Below are positions 43,087-51,545 of a DNA stretch of 64,000 nt, one piece after another. The stretch comes from Tenacibaculum sp. 190130A14a (GTDB lineage Bacteria > Bacteroidota > Bacteroidia > Flavobacteriales > Flavobacteriaceae). The stretch spans positions 1,364,001-1,428,000 of the forward strand of contig NZ_OZ040189.1 in assembly GCF_964048965.1 (NCBI RefSeq). The letters are read 5' to 3'. The position numbers and the translations under genes are program-made. Position 1 is the first letter of the stretch. Each line of letters begins with the position of its first letter. The notes beneath the pieces are model-generated. The model had not been told where the DNA came from, ran no database searches, and worked only from the letters and a program-made list of their open reading frames with translations.

Positions 43087-43151
43087 CAAATTTAGAATAC
43101 CGAATACTTTCAAAAATTATACATTTTGGTAAGAGACTTATACATTTTGGT
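43087..43151 (-). promoter_or_regulatory. Promoter with AraC-type tandem repeats before the hydrolase gene
   Basis: On the minus strand a -7 box TAAATTTG (plus 43087-43094) and TTTG (plus 43111-43114) lie 16 bp apart. Directly upstream are two identical 14-bp copies of TTATACATTTTGGT (43117-43130 and 43138-43151), period 21 bp, two helical turns, as is usual for AraC-family activator sites. Confidence 0.65.
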
Positions 43152-43189
43152 TTTTATGTATAAGTGATAGAAAAACAGGATGGTTCGAA

Positions 43190-43537
43190 TTAAATAGGAG
43201 CTTCTTGTGTTTGTTGCTTTACAACAAAATCTCCCCAATTAGCAATCGCTTGTAATAAAGGAATCAATGTTTTGCCCAAATCTGTCAAAGAATATTCTAC
43301 TTTTAAAGGAGGTTTTGAAGTATATACTTTTCTACTAATAATACCATCTTCCTCTAAAGCTTTAAGTTGTAAGCTTAAAGTACGCTCTGTGGCAGTAGGC
43401 ATTTTTTTACGCAATTCATTATAACGCAATGATCCATCGATTAAATAATATAAAATAACCGTTTTCCATTTTCCTCCAATAACTCCCATGGTTAAGCTAG
43501 TACAACAAGGATATTCTTTTCCTTTGAATTGATGCAT
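43190..43537 (-). CDS. HxlR family transcriptional regulator
   Basis: 115 residues. HxlR fold: MGVIGGKWKTVILYYLIDGSLRYNELRKKMPTATERTLSLQLKALEEDGII. Two adjacent Cys near residue 11 (YPCCTSLTMG) occupy the redox-sensing place of the family. It is divergent from a DUF1330-type gene; the palindrome at 43616 is a likely operator. Confidence 0.93.
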   Translation of the reverse strand: MHQFKGKEYPCCTSLTMGVIGGKWKTVILYYLIDGSLRYNELRKKMPTATERTLSLQLKALEEDGIISRKVYTSKPPLKVEYSLTDLGKTLIPLLQAIANWGDFVVKQQTQEAPI

Positions 43538-43606
43538 AATGTTAATTTTTCGTAAAAATGAATACTATCATTTTTGACCGTTATTGTATGGCTACAAAAC
43601 TATACT

Positions 43607-43634
43607 TAATTTTGTTACTATAAAAATTATAGTA
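43607..43634 (+). promoter_or_regulatory. Promoter with HxlR-type operator
   Basis: -7 box TAATTTTG (43607-43614) is followed after 1 bp by TACTATAAAAATTATAGTA (43616-43634), an 8-3-8 perfect inverted repeat that covers the expected transcription start. Confidence 0.7.
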
Positions 43635-43648
43635 TAAATTATTTAGTT

Positions 43649-43951
43649 ATGAGTTATTATTCAGTATTAGATGTTACACCGACTACTACAGATTGGGTAG
43701 AAAGTTATGTAGCTGTTTCTGCAGATATTGCGGCTAAGCATGGAGGGAAATATTTAGCAAGGACTGCTTCGTATGAACAAGTTGAAGGAGATGAAAGGTC
43801 TGCTGCTTTACGTATTATTCTACAATGGCCTTCAAAAGAAGCAGCTTTGAACTTTATGAATGATCCTGAATACAAGCCGCATTTAGAGGCACGCACAAAA
43901 GGATCTGTAAGTCATCATTATTTAATTGAAAAGAAGGACGATTTAGCCTAA
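43649..43951 (+). CDS. DUF1330 family protein
   Basis: 100 residues, ferredoxin-like dimer fold of the DUF1330 type: [58 protein letters not shown]. No catalytic role known for this family. It is divergent from HxlR and 7 bp before the cupin lipoprotein gene, so both are probably HxlR-controlled. Confidence 0.9.
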   Translation: MSYYSVLDVTPTTTDWVESYVAVSADIAAKHGGKYLARTASYEQVEGDERSAALRIILQWPSKEAALNFMNDPEYKPHLEARTKGSVSHHYLIEKKDDLA

Positions 43952-43958
43952 TCAGATT

Positions 43959-44804
43959 ATGAAAACATTATTAAGCTCATCACTGATATTGGTTTTATTG
44001 TTCTCGTGTAAAAACATTGAAAACAATAATGAGCATAAGAAGCCAAATAAAATAACCAATAAGGTTGTTGTAAGTTCTGAAGTTACTTGGGAAAAATTAA
44101 ACCCAGCTAGAGGAGATAAAAGTCCACAGGCAGCAACGATATGGGGAGATAGAAAAGGAACAGTGGCTACTGGATTTCTAGCCAAATTTGTAGATGGGTT
44201 TTCTTCACCTCCACATATTCATAATGTAACCTATAGAGCAGTAGTGATTAAAGGACTTATTCATAATGATGATGCGGATGCTAAAAATATGTGGATGCCT
44301 ACTGGATCTTTTTGGACTCAACCTGCGGGAGAGGCGCATATTACTTCAGCTAAAGGGGAGGAGAATATAGCATATGTAGAGATTGATAAAGGGCCTTATT
44401 TAGTAAAACCGATTTTAGATGAATTTGTTAATGGTGAACGTCCTGTAAATATTGATGCTTCAAATATAGTATGGTTAAATAGTAGTGTGGTTAATTGTAT
44501 CGATGCTACAAGAAAAGCCGAAATAAGTTTTCTATGGAAACATTCAAAAGTTAAAAACTTACAAGGCCTGTTTATAAAGCTTCCAAAAGGATTTAATGGA
44601 AAAATAAAAAGTGACGGAACTACTTTTCATGCTATTATAATTCGTGGTGAGTTAATGTATAAAATGCCAATAACTAAAGAAGTAAAAACACTTGATCAAG
44701 GAAGTTATTTTACTTCAGAGAGAGAGTCAATTCATGAAGTTTCTTGTAATGATGAGGTGATTGTATACTTAAGAACAAACGGAGATATAGAAATAGAAGA
44801 ATAG
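43959..44804 (+). CDS. DUF4437-type bicupin lipoprotein
   Basis: 281 residues. Lipoprotein signal [17 protein letters not shown] (Cys at 17). Two cupin repeats: [28 protein letters not shown] with metal-ligand His, and [18 protein letters not shown]. The pattern matches DUF4437 (ChrR-like cupin). Activity unknown. Second gene after the HxlR-type operator. Confidence 0.85.
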   Translation: MKTLLSSSLILVLLFSCKNIENNNEHKKPNKITNKVVVSSEVTWEKLNPARGDKSPQAATIWGDRKGTVATGFLAKFVDGFSSPPHIHNVTYRAVVIKGLIHNDDADAKNMWMPTGSFWTQPAGEAHITSAKGEENIAYVEIDKGPYLVKPILDEFVNGERPVNIDASNIVWLNSSVVNCIDATRKAEISFLWKHSKVKNLQGLFIKLPKGFNGKIKSDGTTFHAIIIRGELMYKMPITKEVKTLDQGSYFTSERESIHEVSCNDEVIVYLRTNGDIEIEE

Positions 44805-44910
44805 TGGGTTAGCAAGAGTTAAACTCTAAAACTATAATTTCAATGAATAAAAGTAAGCTTAAAGAGACAGATATAATCTCTTATTCAGAATTAAAAATAA
44901 AAGCAGTGCA

Positions 44911-45717
44911 ATGAAAACAATTTTAATCACAGGAAGTACGGATGGTATTGGAAAACTTACCGCAGTTAAACTCGCCAAAGAAGGACATACTGTATATATA
45001 CATGGAAGAAATTTTGAGAAGCTAAGGAATGTTGTTTCAGAAATTAAAGAAGTATCTGGTAATGAAAATATTGATGGGTTTGTAGCTGATTTTTCTGATT
45101 TAGAAACTGTAAAAAATATGGCTTATGAAGTTAAAGAAAAGCTTTCTAAGCTCAATGTACTAATTAATAATGCTGGAGTTTTTAAGAGTAGTATAAATCA
45201 AACAAAGTATGGAGATATAAGAATGGTGGTAAATTATTTTGCTCCTTATATACTTACAAAAGAATTAATTCCGCTTTTAGAAAAGAGCAAATCAAGTCGA
45301 ATTATAAATTTAAGTTCTGCAGCGCAAGCCCCCGTAGAATTAGATGTTATTAAGGGAGCAGAAGTTTTAAATGTAAATTCAGCGTACGCTCAAAGTAAAT
45401 TGGCTTTAACTATGTGGAGTTTTTCTTTAGCAAAAACACTAAAAGATACATCAATAATTGCAGTAAATCCAGGATCATTATTAAATACTAGAATGGTAAA
45501 AGAAGCTTTTGGTCAGCATTGGAGTTCAGCTGATAAAGGAGCCAGTATATTATATGAATTGGCAATTTCATCAAGTTATGAAAAAGAAACAGGAAAATAT
45601 TTTGACAATGATAAAGGAGATCCAAAAGGAACTTTCGGAGTAGCGCATGGTGATGCTTACAACGAAAGTAAAATCGAAGAATTAATTAAAACGACAAATA
45701 AAATTTTAAACATATGA
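44911..45717 (+). CDS. SDR family NAD(P)-dependent oxidoreductase
   Basis: 268 residues. Rossmann cofactor loop ILITGSTDGIGKLTAVKLAKEG, NNAG motif LINNAGVFKS, catalytic Ser and Tyr-x3-Lys (IINLSSAAQA, NSAYAQSKLALTMWSF) and VNPGSLLNTRM. Complete SDR; substrate unknown. Its stop overlaps the start of the nitroreductase gene. Confidence 0.94.
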   Translation: MKTILITGSTDGIGKLTAVKLAKEGHTVYIHGRNFEKLRNVVSEIKEVSGNENIDGFVADFSDLETVKNMAYEVKEKLSKLNVLINNAGVFKSSINQTKYGDIRMVVNYFAPYILTKELIPLLEKSKSSRIINLSSAAQAPVELDVIKGAEVLNVNSAYAQSKLALTMWSFSLAKTLKDTSIIAVNPGSLLNTRMVKEAFGQHWSSADKGASILYELAISSSYEKETGKYFDNDKGDPKGTFGVAHGDAYNESKIEELIKTTNKILNI

Positions 45718-46367
45718 ATTTAAAGGAAGTATTAAACTGGCGTTATACTACTAAAGAGTTTGATTCGTCAAAGAAAATTTCAGAAGAAGATTTTGAACAA
45801 GTAAAGGCCTTGTTGCAGATGAGCCCTTCAAGTACAAATTTACAACCTTGGCATTTTGTAATTGCCGGTACAGAAGAAGGAAAAGCGCGTTTCGCAAAAT
45901 CAACTCAGGGATTTTTCTCATTTAACGAGGCAAAGATTTCAAAGGCCTCGCATGTAGTTGCTTTTTGTGCGAAAACAGATGTAGATGATACATATATGAA
46001 GCATTTATTAGATAAGGAGGACGAAGATGGACGTTATGCTTCAGCTGAATTTAAAGAACAAATGTATGGAGCGAGAAATATCTTCGCAGATATTCATCGT
46101 TATGATTTGAAGGATTTTCAGCATTGGATGGAAAAACAAGTATACTTGAATATAGGTAACTTTTTATTGGGTGTAGCTGCATTAGGTATTGATGCAACAC
46201 CAATGGAAGGGTTTGATATGAAGGCATTCGATGAAGAATTTGGGTTAAGAGAGAAAGGACTCACAGCTGTAACCTTAGTTTCTTTAGGATACAGAACTAC
46301 CACAGATTTTAATGCAGAATTACCAAAGTCACGTTTATCAGAAGAGGAAATATTTACAGTGATATAA
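45714..46367 (+). CDS. Oxygen-insensitive NAD(P)H nitroreductase (NfsB type)
   Basis: 217 residues, typical for NfsB/FMN-dependent nitroreductases. FMN-binding Arg and Ser in NWRYTTKEFDSSK and LQMSPSSTNLQPWHFVIAGT, then YLNIGNFLLGVAALGIDATPMEGFDMKAFDE and LGYRTT near the end. It reduces quinones, nitroaromatics or flavins by two electrons. It overlaps the SDR gene by 4 bp and ends at a terminator. Confidence 0.95.
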   Translation: MNLKEVLNWRYTTKEFDSSKKISEEDFEQVKALLQMSPSSTNLQPWHFVIAGTEEGKARFAKSTQGFFSFNEAKISKASHVVAFCAKTDVDDTYMKHLLDKEDEDGRYASAEFKEQMYGARNIFADIHRYDLKDFQHWMEKQVYLNIGNFLLGVAALGIDATPMEGFDMKAFDEEFGLREKGLTAVTLVSLGYRTTTDFNAELPKSRLSEEEIFTVI

Positions 46368-46388
46368 TTTTGTAAAACCTTTAAAAAT

Positions 46389-46415
46389 AGCCCTGCATTT
46401 GTAGGGCTTTTTTTA
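46389..46415 (+). terminator. Terminator of the SDR-nitroreductase unit
   Basis: AGCCCTGC / GTAGGGCT stem (one wobble), ATTT loop, then a T-run. Confidence 0.9.
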
Positions 46416-46487
46416 TGTGTGTACATAACCTTGTAAAGTGCAATTATTTAACGATATTTGTGGTTCAACTATTATTAAAAACTAATT

Positions 46488-46670
46488 ATGGCAATGAATA
46501 AAAATACAGTATTAGGGTGGGCAACCTTGATAATGATACTTATGGGGATTTTACTGGTGTGTTTGGCAGTTTTTAAATATGATGAAATTGCAGGATATGG
46601 TTTTGGAGCCGTAGGTCTTGGATTTTTTGCAAATGCGTGGGTGTTTAACGCTCTTAAAGGAAGGGTATAA
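46488..46670 (+). CDS. Small two-helix membrane protein (CAL67264 type)
   Basis: 60 residues with two hydrophobic helices (about 9-28 and 33-53) and the family text NTVLGWATLIMILMGILLV and GYGFGAVGLGFFANAWVFNALKG. It matches a small Flavobacteriia membrane family named after a Gramella locus, as far as I recall. Function unknown. The ettA gene follows after 18 bp. Confidence 0.83.
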   Translation: MAMNKNTVLGWATLIMILMGILLVCLAVFKYDEIAGYGFGAVGLGFFANAWVFNALKGRV

Positions 46671-46688
46671 CAATTTAAAAGAATAAAA

Positions 46689-48380
46689 ATGTCAGACGAT
46701 AAGAAGATTATCTTTTCAATGAATAAGGTTTCTAAAACCTATCAATCAACTGGAAAGCAAGTTTTAAAAGATATCTATTTAAGTTTTTTCTATGGTGCTA
46801 AAATTGGAATTCTTGGTCTTAACGGATCAGGTAAATCTACCTTATTAAAAATTATTGCTGGTGTAGAAAAAAACTATCATGGTGATGTAGTATTTTCTCC
46901 TGGTTATAAAGTTGGGTACTTAGAACAAGAACCCCAATTAGATGAAGAGAAAACTGTTTTAGAAGTAGTAAAAGAAGGTGTTGCAGAGACGGTAGCAGTG
47001 TTAGATGAATACAACAAAATCAACGATATGTTTGGTTTAGAAGAAGTGTATTCTGATGCAGATAAGATGCAAAAATTAATGGACCGTCAAGCAGAGTTAC
47101 AGGATAAAATAGACGCTTCAAATGCTTGGGAATTAGATACCAAGTTAGAAATAGCCATGGATGCACTTCGTACACCAGATGGTGATAAGAAAATTGGAGT
47201 GCTTTCTGGAGGAGAACGTCGTAGAGTAGCGTTGTGTAGATTATTATTACAGGAACCAGAAATTTTATTGTTAGATGAGCCTACCAACCACTTAGATGCA
47301 GAATCTGTACACTGGTTAGAGCATCATTTAGCACAATATAAAGGAACTGTAATTGCAGTAACGCACGACCGTTACTTCTTAGATAATGTAGCGGGGTGGA
47401 TTTTAGAATTAGATAGAGGAGAAGGAATTCCTTGGAAAGGAAACTACTCTTCTTGGTTAGATCAAAAATCAAAGCGTTTAGCTCAAGAAAGTAAAACAGC
47501 AAGTAAGCGTCAAAAAACATTAGAGCGAGAGTTAGAATGGGTACGTCAAGGTGCTAAAGGACGTCAAACAAAACAAAAGGCTCGTTTAAAGAACTATGAT
47601 AAATTATTAAATCAAGATCAAAAGCAAGCTGAAGAGAAATTAGAAATCTTTATTCCAAACGGACCACGTTTAGGAAATAATGTAATTGAGGCAACAGGGG
47701 TTTCTAAAGCATACGGAGAAAAGTTACTTTATGAGAACTTAGAATTTAATCTTCCACAAGCGGGAATTGTTGGGATTATTGGACCAAATGGTGCTGGTAA
47801 GACTACGATTTTTAGAATGATTATGGGAGAAGAAAATCCTGATGCGGGTACTTTCTCAGTAGGAGAAACGGCTAAAATTGCTTATGTAGATCAATCTCAT
47901 TCTAATATAGATCCTGATAAGTCTATTTGGGAGAACTTCTCAGAAGGTCAAGATTTGGTGATGATGGGAGGTAAACAAGTAAACTCTAGAGCTTATCTAA
48001 GTCGTTTTAATTTTTCAGGAAACGAACAAAATAAAAAAGTAGCAACATTATCTGGAGGAGAGCGTAATAGATTACATTTAGCAATGACCTTGAAAGAAGA
48101 AGGAAATGTATTGTTATTAGATGAGCCTACCAATGATTTAGATGTAAATACATTAAGAGCTTTAGAAGAAGGTTTAGAAAACTTTGCAGGATGTGCTGTA
48201 GTAATTTCTCACGACCGTTGGTTCTTAGATCGTATTTGTACACATATTTTAGCGTTCGAAGGAGATTCTCAAGTGTATTTCTTTGAAGGAAGTTTCTCTG
48301 AATATGAAGAGAACAAAAAGAAACGTTTAGGGGGAGACTTAATGCCAAAACGAATCAAATACAAAAAACTAATTAGATAA
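46689..48380 (+). CDS. ettA: Energy-dependent translational throttle protein EttA (ABC-F)
   Basis: 563 residues. Two ABC ATPase domains without membrane parts: Walker A GLNGSGKST and GPNGAGKTT, signatures LSGGERRRVALCRLL and LSGGERNRLHLAMTL, Walker B LLLDEPTNHLD and LLLDEPTNDLD. The linker has the arm EWVRQGAKGRQTKQKARL, typical of EttA. It binds the ribosomal E site and couples translation to the ATP/ADP ratio (established for E. coli). Ends before a strong palindromic terminator. Confidence 0.96.
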   Translation: MSDDKKIIFSMNKVSKTYQSTGKQVLKDIYLSFFYGAKIGILGLNGSGKSTLLKIIAGVEKNYHGDVVFSPGYKVGYLEQEPQLDEEKTVLEVVKEGVAETVAVLDEYNKINDMFGLEEVYSDADKMQKLMDRQAELQDKIDASNAWELDTKLEIAMDALRTPDGDKKIGVLSGGERRRVALCRLLLQEPEILLLDEPTNHLDAESVHWLEHHLAQYKGTVIAVTHDRYFLDNVAGWILELDRGEGIPWKGNYSSWLDQKSKRLAQESKTASKRQKTLERELEWVRQGAKGRQTKQKARLKNYDKLLNQDQKQAEEKLEIFIPNGPRLGNNVIEATGVSKAYGEKLLYENLEFNLPQAGIVGIIGPNGAGKTTIFRMIMGEENPDAGTFSVGETAKIAYVDQSHSNIDPDKSIWENFSEGQDLVMMGGKQVNSRAYLSRFNFSGNEQNKKVATLSGGERNRLHLAMTLKEEGNVLLLDEPTNDLDVNTLRALEEGLENFAGCAVVISHDRWFLDRICTHILAFEGDSQVYFFEGSFSEYEENKKKRLGGDLMPKRIKYKKLIR

Positions 48381-48393
48381 TTAGATAAAAATT

Positions 48394-48423
48394 AAAAAGA
48401 GAAGCTGATCAGCTTCTCTTTTT
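48394..48423. terminator. Bidirectional palindromic terminator between ettA and the RiPP-like gene
   Basis: Fully palindromic over 30 bp: AAAAAGAGAAGCTGA followed directly by its inverse, with T-runs on both strands. It can end both the plus-strand ettA and the minus-strand peptide gene at 48448. Confidence 0.92.
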
Positions 48424-48447
48424 TTTGTCTTTTAAATTAAAACTTAT

Positions 48448-48600
48448 TTATACTCCTCCTGCCCAATCACATAAGCAAGAGCAAGGTAAATACTTAGGGC
48501 AATAGTTAGGACAGTATACTTCGCATTTAATACCACCGTTGATAGATTTTTGTTCTGATTTGTTTAAGGTTGTTCCTAAGCTAGAAATGTTTTTTAACAT
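48448..48600 (-). CDS. 50-residue double-glycine leader peptide with six-Cys core (RiPP-like precursor)
   Basis: Too short for usual gene finding. The minus-strand frame reads MLKNISSLGTTLNKSEQKSI then NGG, a leader of the Bacteroidota type (hydrophobic L positions, SEQKxI, ending GG at residues 22-23). The core then has six Cys in the order C-x3-C-x3-C-x5-C-x-C-x-C (KCEVYCPNYCPKYLPCSCLC) and ends WAGGV. Such GG-leader precursors are cleaved by C39-type transporters and may be modified. No modification or transport gene is adjacent. It ends before the ettA palindrome terminator. Confidence 0.78.
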   Translation of the reverse strand: MLKNISSLGTTLNKSEQKSINGGIKCEVYCPNYCPKYLPCSCLCDWAGGV

Positions 48601-48751
48601 AGTTAATAGTTTTAAGTACTTCAATATTAACTCATTTGTGTCTTATAAGGTGAAATAAAACCGTAAAATAAGTAAGGATTCACCGTAGAATTTAAAACAA
48701 AAATCAAATGTTAAAACATAAGGAATTAGATGGGGTAGCCGCAAATGAAAA

Positions 48752-48776
48752 AAAGCTTGTATAAGCAAGCTTTTTT
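48752..48776. terminator. Terminator hairpin upstream of the tRNA gene terminator
   Basis: AAAGCTTG / CAAGCTTT, 8-bp stem with TATAAG loop and T-run TTTTTTCTTT on the plus strand (A-run on the other side). Confidence 0.8.
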
Positions 48777-48788
48777 CTTTAATCCCCT

Positions 48789-48818
48789 AAAAAAATCCGA
48801 AGCAAAAACGCTTCGGAT
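48789..48818 (-). terminator. Terminator of tRNA-Ser
   Basis: ATCCGAAGC / GCTTCGGAT, 9-bp stem, 6-nt loop, with a T-run on the minus strand right after the tRNA 3' end. Confidence 0.88.
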
Positions 48819-48822
48819 GTTG

Positions 48823-48907
48823 CGGAGAAAGAGGGATTCGAACCCCCGGTCCTGTTACAGACAACGGTTTTCAAGACCGCCGCATTCGACCACTCTGCCA
48901 TTTCTCC
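48823..48907 (-). tRNA. tRNA-Ser (anticodon TGA)
   Basis: 85 nt on the minus strand. The acceptor stem pairs GGAGAAA (48907 downwards) with TTTCTCC; discriminator base G. The anticodon loop is CTTGAAA with anticodon TGA (plus 48871-48873 is TCA). T-loop GGTTCGAATCC is present and the long variable arm (AACCGTTGTCTGTAACAGG) is typical of serine tRNAs. CCA is not encoded. A terminator follows and a TATATTTG box lies upstream at plus 48945-48952. Confidence 0.95.
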
Positions 48908-49219
48908 AGTGCTTATCAGTATTATTATTTCCTGATTGCGGGTGCAAATATATGACCTTTTTTTAGTTTAAAAAAAGTTTTTAGATACTTTTTTTGTGGA
49001 TAAATAACGTGAAAATTGTAATTGTTTTAAAGTCAGGTAGTTTTGAGTTAATTTTTTTTTGATTTTTTTTCAAGAATAATGAGAGTCTAAAGAAGAGTTA
49101 AGTATTCCTTGTGTTTTTAGTAGGTTTATCAGGTAAGTTTAGCACATTTTATATTGTAGTTAAATGTAGTTTTTATTGTAAAATAGCTCTACCTTCGTTT
49201 TAAAATTATATTATAGGAC
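48908..49219. other. 311-bp gene-free region with two outward promoters
   Basis: A minus-strand -7 box TATATTTG (plus 48945-48952) serves the tRNA. A plus-strand TACCTTCG (49190-49197, one mismatch to TAnnTTTG) may serve aroC. The rest is AT-rich with long T-runs, and I see no further gene or repeat. Confidence 0.55.
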
Positions 49220-50281
49220 ATGTTTAATACATTTGGAAACATTTTACGTGTAACTACCTATGGAGAGTCGCACGGTGTAGCTATAGGAGGAGTCATTGAT
49301 GGCTTTCCTGCAGGAATGGAAGTTGATTTTGAAGCAATACAAAATGAATTAGATCGACGTAAACCTGGACAATCTAAAATAGTAACTCAACGTAAAGAAC
49401 CAGATACGGTTGAGTTTTTATCGGGAATATTTGAAGGGAAAACTACAGGAGCTTCAATAGGTTTTATTATTAAGAACACAAACCAAAAGAGTAAAGACTA
49501 TAATCATAATACTAACGTGTATAGACCTTCACATGCCGATTATACCTACGATAAAAAATATGGAATAAGAGATCATAGAGGTGGAGGACGTACTTCAGCG
49601 AGAGAAACAGCCAATTGGGTTGTAGCTGGAGCTTTAGCTAAACAATTAATTAAGCATATCAATATAAATGCTTTTACATCTTCTGTTGGAGATATCTTCA
49701 TAGATAGACCTTATCAAGATTTAGACTTTTCTAAAACTGAAAGTAATATTGTTCGTTGTCCAGATGAAACTTCTGCGGAAAAGATGATTGAAAAAATCAA
49801 TCAGATTAGAAAAGCTGGAGATACTATTGGAGGAACTATTACTTGTGTAGCTCAAAATATGCCAGTAGGGTTAGGAGAGCCTATCTTTCATAAATTACAT
49901 GCTGAATTAGGAAAGGCAATGTTATCGATTAATGCAGTAAAAGGATTTGAATTTGGAAGTGGTTTTTGCGGAGCAAAGATGCAAGGTTCAGAACATAATG
50001 ATATTTTTAAAGAAGATGGTACTACAGAATCGAATCTTTCAGGAGGAATCCAAGGAGGAGTTTCAAATGGAATGGATGTTTATTTTAGAGTAGCATTTAA
50101 ACCTGTAGCAACCATTATGCAGAATCAGAAAACGATAAATTCTGAAGGAGAAGCTACAGAAATACATGGAAAAGGACGACACGATCCTTGTGTAGTACCA
50201 AGAGCGGTCCCTATTGTAGAAGCACTTACTGCTTTAGTTTTAGCCGACTTTTGGTTATTAGATAAGACAAGAAAAATATAA
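49220..50281 (+). CDS. aroC: Chorismate synthase
   Basis: 353 residues. It converts 5-enolpyruvylshikimate-3-phosphate to chorismate with reduced FMN, the last step of the shikimate route. Signatures [19 protein letters not shown] near the N-terminus, [18 protein letters not shown] in the middle and [19 protein letters not shown] near the end are all intact. Stands alone before a terminator. Confidence 0.97.
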   Translation: MFNTFGNILRVTTYGESHGVAIGGVIDGFPAGMEVDFEAIQNELDRRKPGQSKIVTQRKEPDTVEFLSGIFEGKTTGASIGFIIKNTNQKSKDYNHNTNVYRPSHADYTYDKKYGIRDHRGGGRTSARETANWVVAGALAKQLIKHININAFTSSVGDIFIDRPYQDLDFSKTESNIVRCPDETSAEKMIEKINQIRKAGDTIGGTITCVAQNMPVGLGEPIFHKLHAELGKAMLSINAVKGFEFGSGFCGAKMQGSEHNDIFKEDGTTESNLSGGIQGGVSNGMDVYFRVAFKPVATIMQNQKTINSEGEATEIHGKGRHDPCVVPRAVPIVEALTALVLADFWLLDKTRKI

Positions 50282-50283
50282 AG

Positions 50284-50309
50284 AAAAGCTGAACTAAGTT
50301 CAGCTTTTT
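50284..50309 (+). terminator. Terminator of aroC
   Basis: AAAAGCTGAAC / GTTCAGCTTTT, 11-bp stem, TAA loop, T-run. Confidence 0.9.
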
Positions 50310-50368
50310 GTTTATAAAAACTATACAATTACCTTGTGTTATGTTTTGTTTGTTTTGTAATTTTACAA

Positions 50369-50440
50369 AGTCACTTCGAGTGATTTCAGTTTTCTACTGA
50401 AATTGTATCGAGAAGTTATATAACTTGTTCTCGATAAAAT
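50369..50440. repeat. REP-like intergenic palindromic element, copy B
   Basis: CACTTCGAGTG is followed by ATTTCAGT / ACTGAAAT (5-nt loop TTTCT) and then TTGTATCGAGAAGTT, with CTCGAT once more downstream. This nested palindrome resembles the stretch at 37787-37825. Confidence 0.5.
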
Positions 50441-50479
50441 CATTCTAAAGACATTTTAGTAACATTTTATGGAGAAGGT

Positions 50480-51545
50480 ATGGACTACATTAAAGGGCGT
50501 GGTGCACAACATAACACGCATAATAAATTTTTACAGCACCAAAGAGAAGTATTAGATGATTTTTTAAATTATTGCGAGCAAGAGAACGAATCCGCAGATA
50601 CTAATAAAACGACCTATTTAGAAATATTTCCTAAAACAATATTGAATAAAGTAACCAGTCCAGATATTGGTTTTACTTATTCCATGAATCCATATCAAGG
50701 CATGTGAACATGGTTGTATTTATTGTTATGCTCGTAATACACATGAGTACTGGGGGTATTCTGCAGGTTTAGATTTTGAACGTAAAATTTTATACAAAGC
50801 TAATGCTCCTGAATTACTCGAAAAAAAGTTAAGAAGTAGAAGCTGGGAAGCGCAAAATATTATGTTTGCTGGAAATACAGACTGTTATCAACCTATAGAA
50901 AAGAAGCTAGAAATTACACGTCAAATGTTAAAGGTGCTTTTAAAATTAAAACATCCCGTGAGTATAATTACTAAAAACTCTTTAATACTTAGAGATCTAG
51001 ATATTCTAACGGAAATGACAAGTATGAATTTAGTTCGAGTCAGCATCTCCATAACCTCATTATTAGAGGAAACTAGAAGAATGGTAGAACCAAGAACAGC
51101 TACCATTAAGAAAAGACTTGAAACAGTTAGAATTCTTTCAGAAAATGGAATTCCAGTCAATGTAATGATGGCGCCTATAATTCCATCAATTAATAGTCAT
51201 GAAATTTTACCTTTAGTTAAAAGAGTGAGTGAGTTAGGAGCGGTATCAGTTGGGTATACCGTTGTTAGATTGAATGGGGTTATAGGTGAAATTTTTACAA
51301 AATGGGTTAGAACAACGTATCCAGACAGAGCGGACAAAATATTACATCAAATAGAATGTTGTCATAATGGAAGTTTGAATGATTCGAGATATGGAAATAG
51401 AATGAGAGGAGAAGGGAAAATAGCTGAGCAAATTAAGATGCAGTTCAAGTTAGCTAGAAAATTGTACTTAAAAGAAAGTCATTTTCCTCCATTAGATTTT
51501 ACTAAATTTGATAAATACCAAACCAATCAAATGACGTTGTTTTAA
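50480..51545 (+). pseudogene. PA0069-type radical SAM protein gene interrupted by a +1 frameshift
   Basis: The first 75 codons (50480-50704) and a second frame from 50703 to the stop at 51545 together encode one radical SAM protein. The first frame ends PYQGM then stop (TGA 50705-50707); the second begins with C-x3-C-x2-C (CEHGCIYCYARNTHEYWGY). One extra A at 50702, between GGC and TGT, would explain both. The rest has MFAGNTDCYQPIE, SISITSLLEETRRMVEPR and MRGEGKIAEQIK, typical of the PA0069 family. A sequencing error, a true frameshift mutation or programmed +1 frameshifting are all possible. The Crp/Fnr gene overlaps its stop (TAATG). Confidence 0.85.

Larger units (their letters stand above)
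48601..48822. other. Gene-poor stretch with two terminators
   Basis: Between the RiPP-like gene and tRNA-Ser. It holds a bidirectional terminator at 48752-48776 and the tRNA terminator at 48795-48818, both listed. No TAnnTTTG box was found on the minus strand in front of the peptide gene and no further gene could be supported. Confidence 0.6.

Noticed and set aside
48745..48966. 73-codon plus-strand frame
   Set aside because: It runs through two terminators and is antisense to tRNA-Ser; no coding signal.
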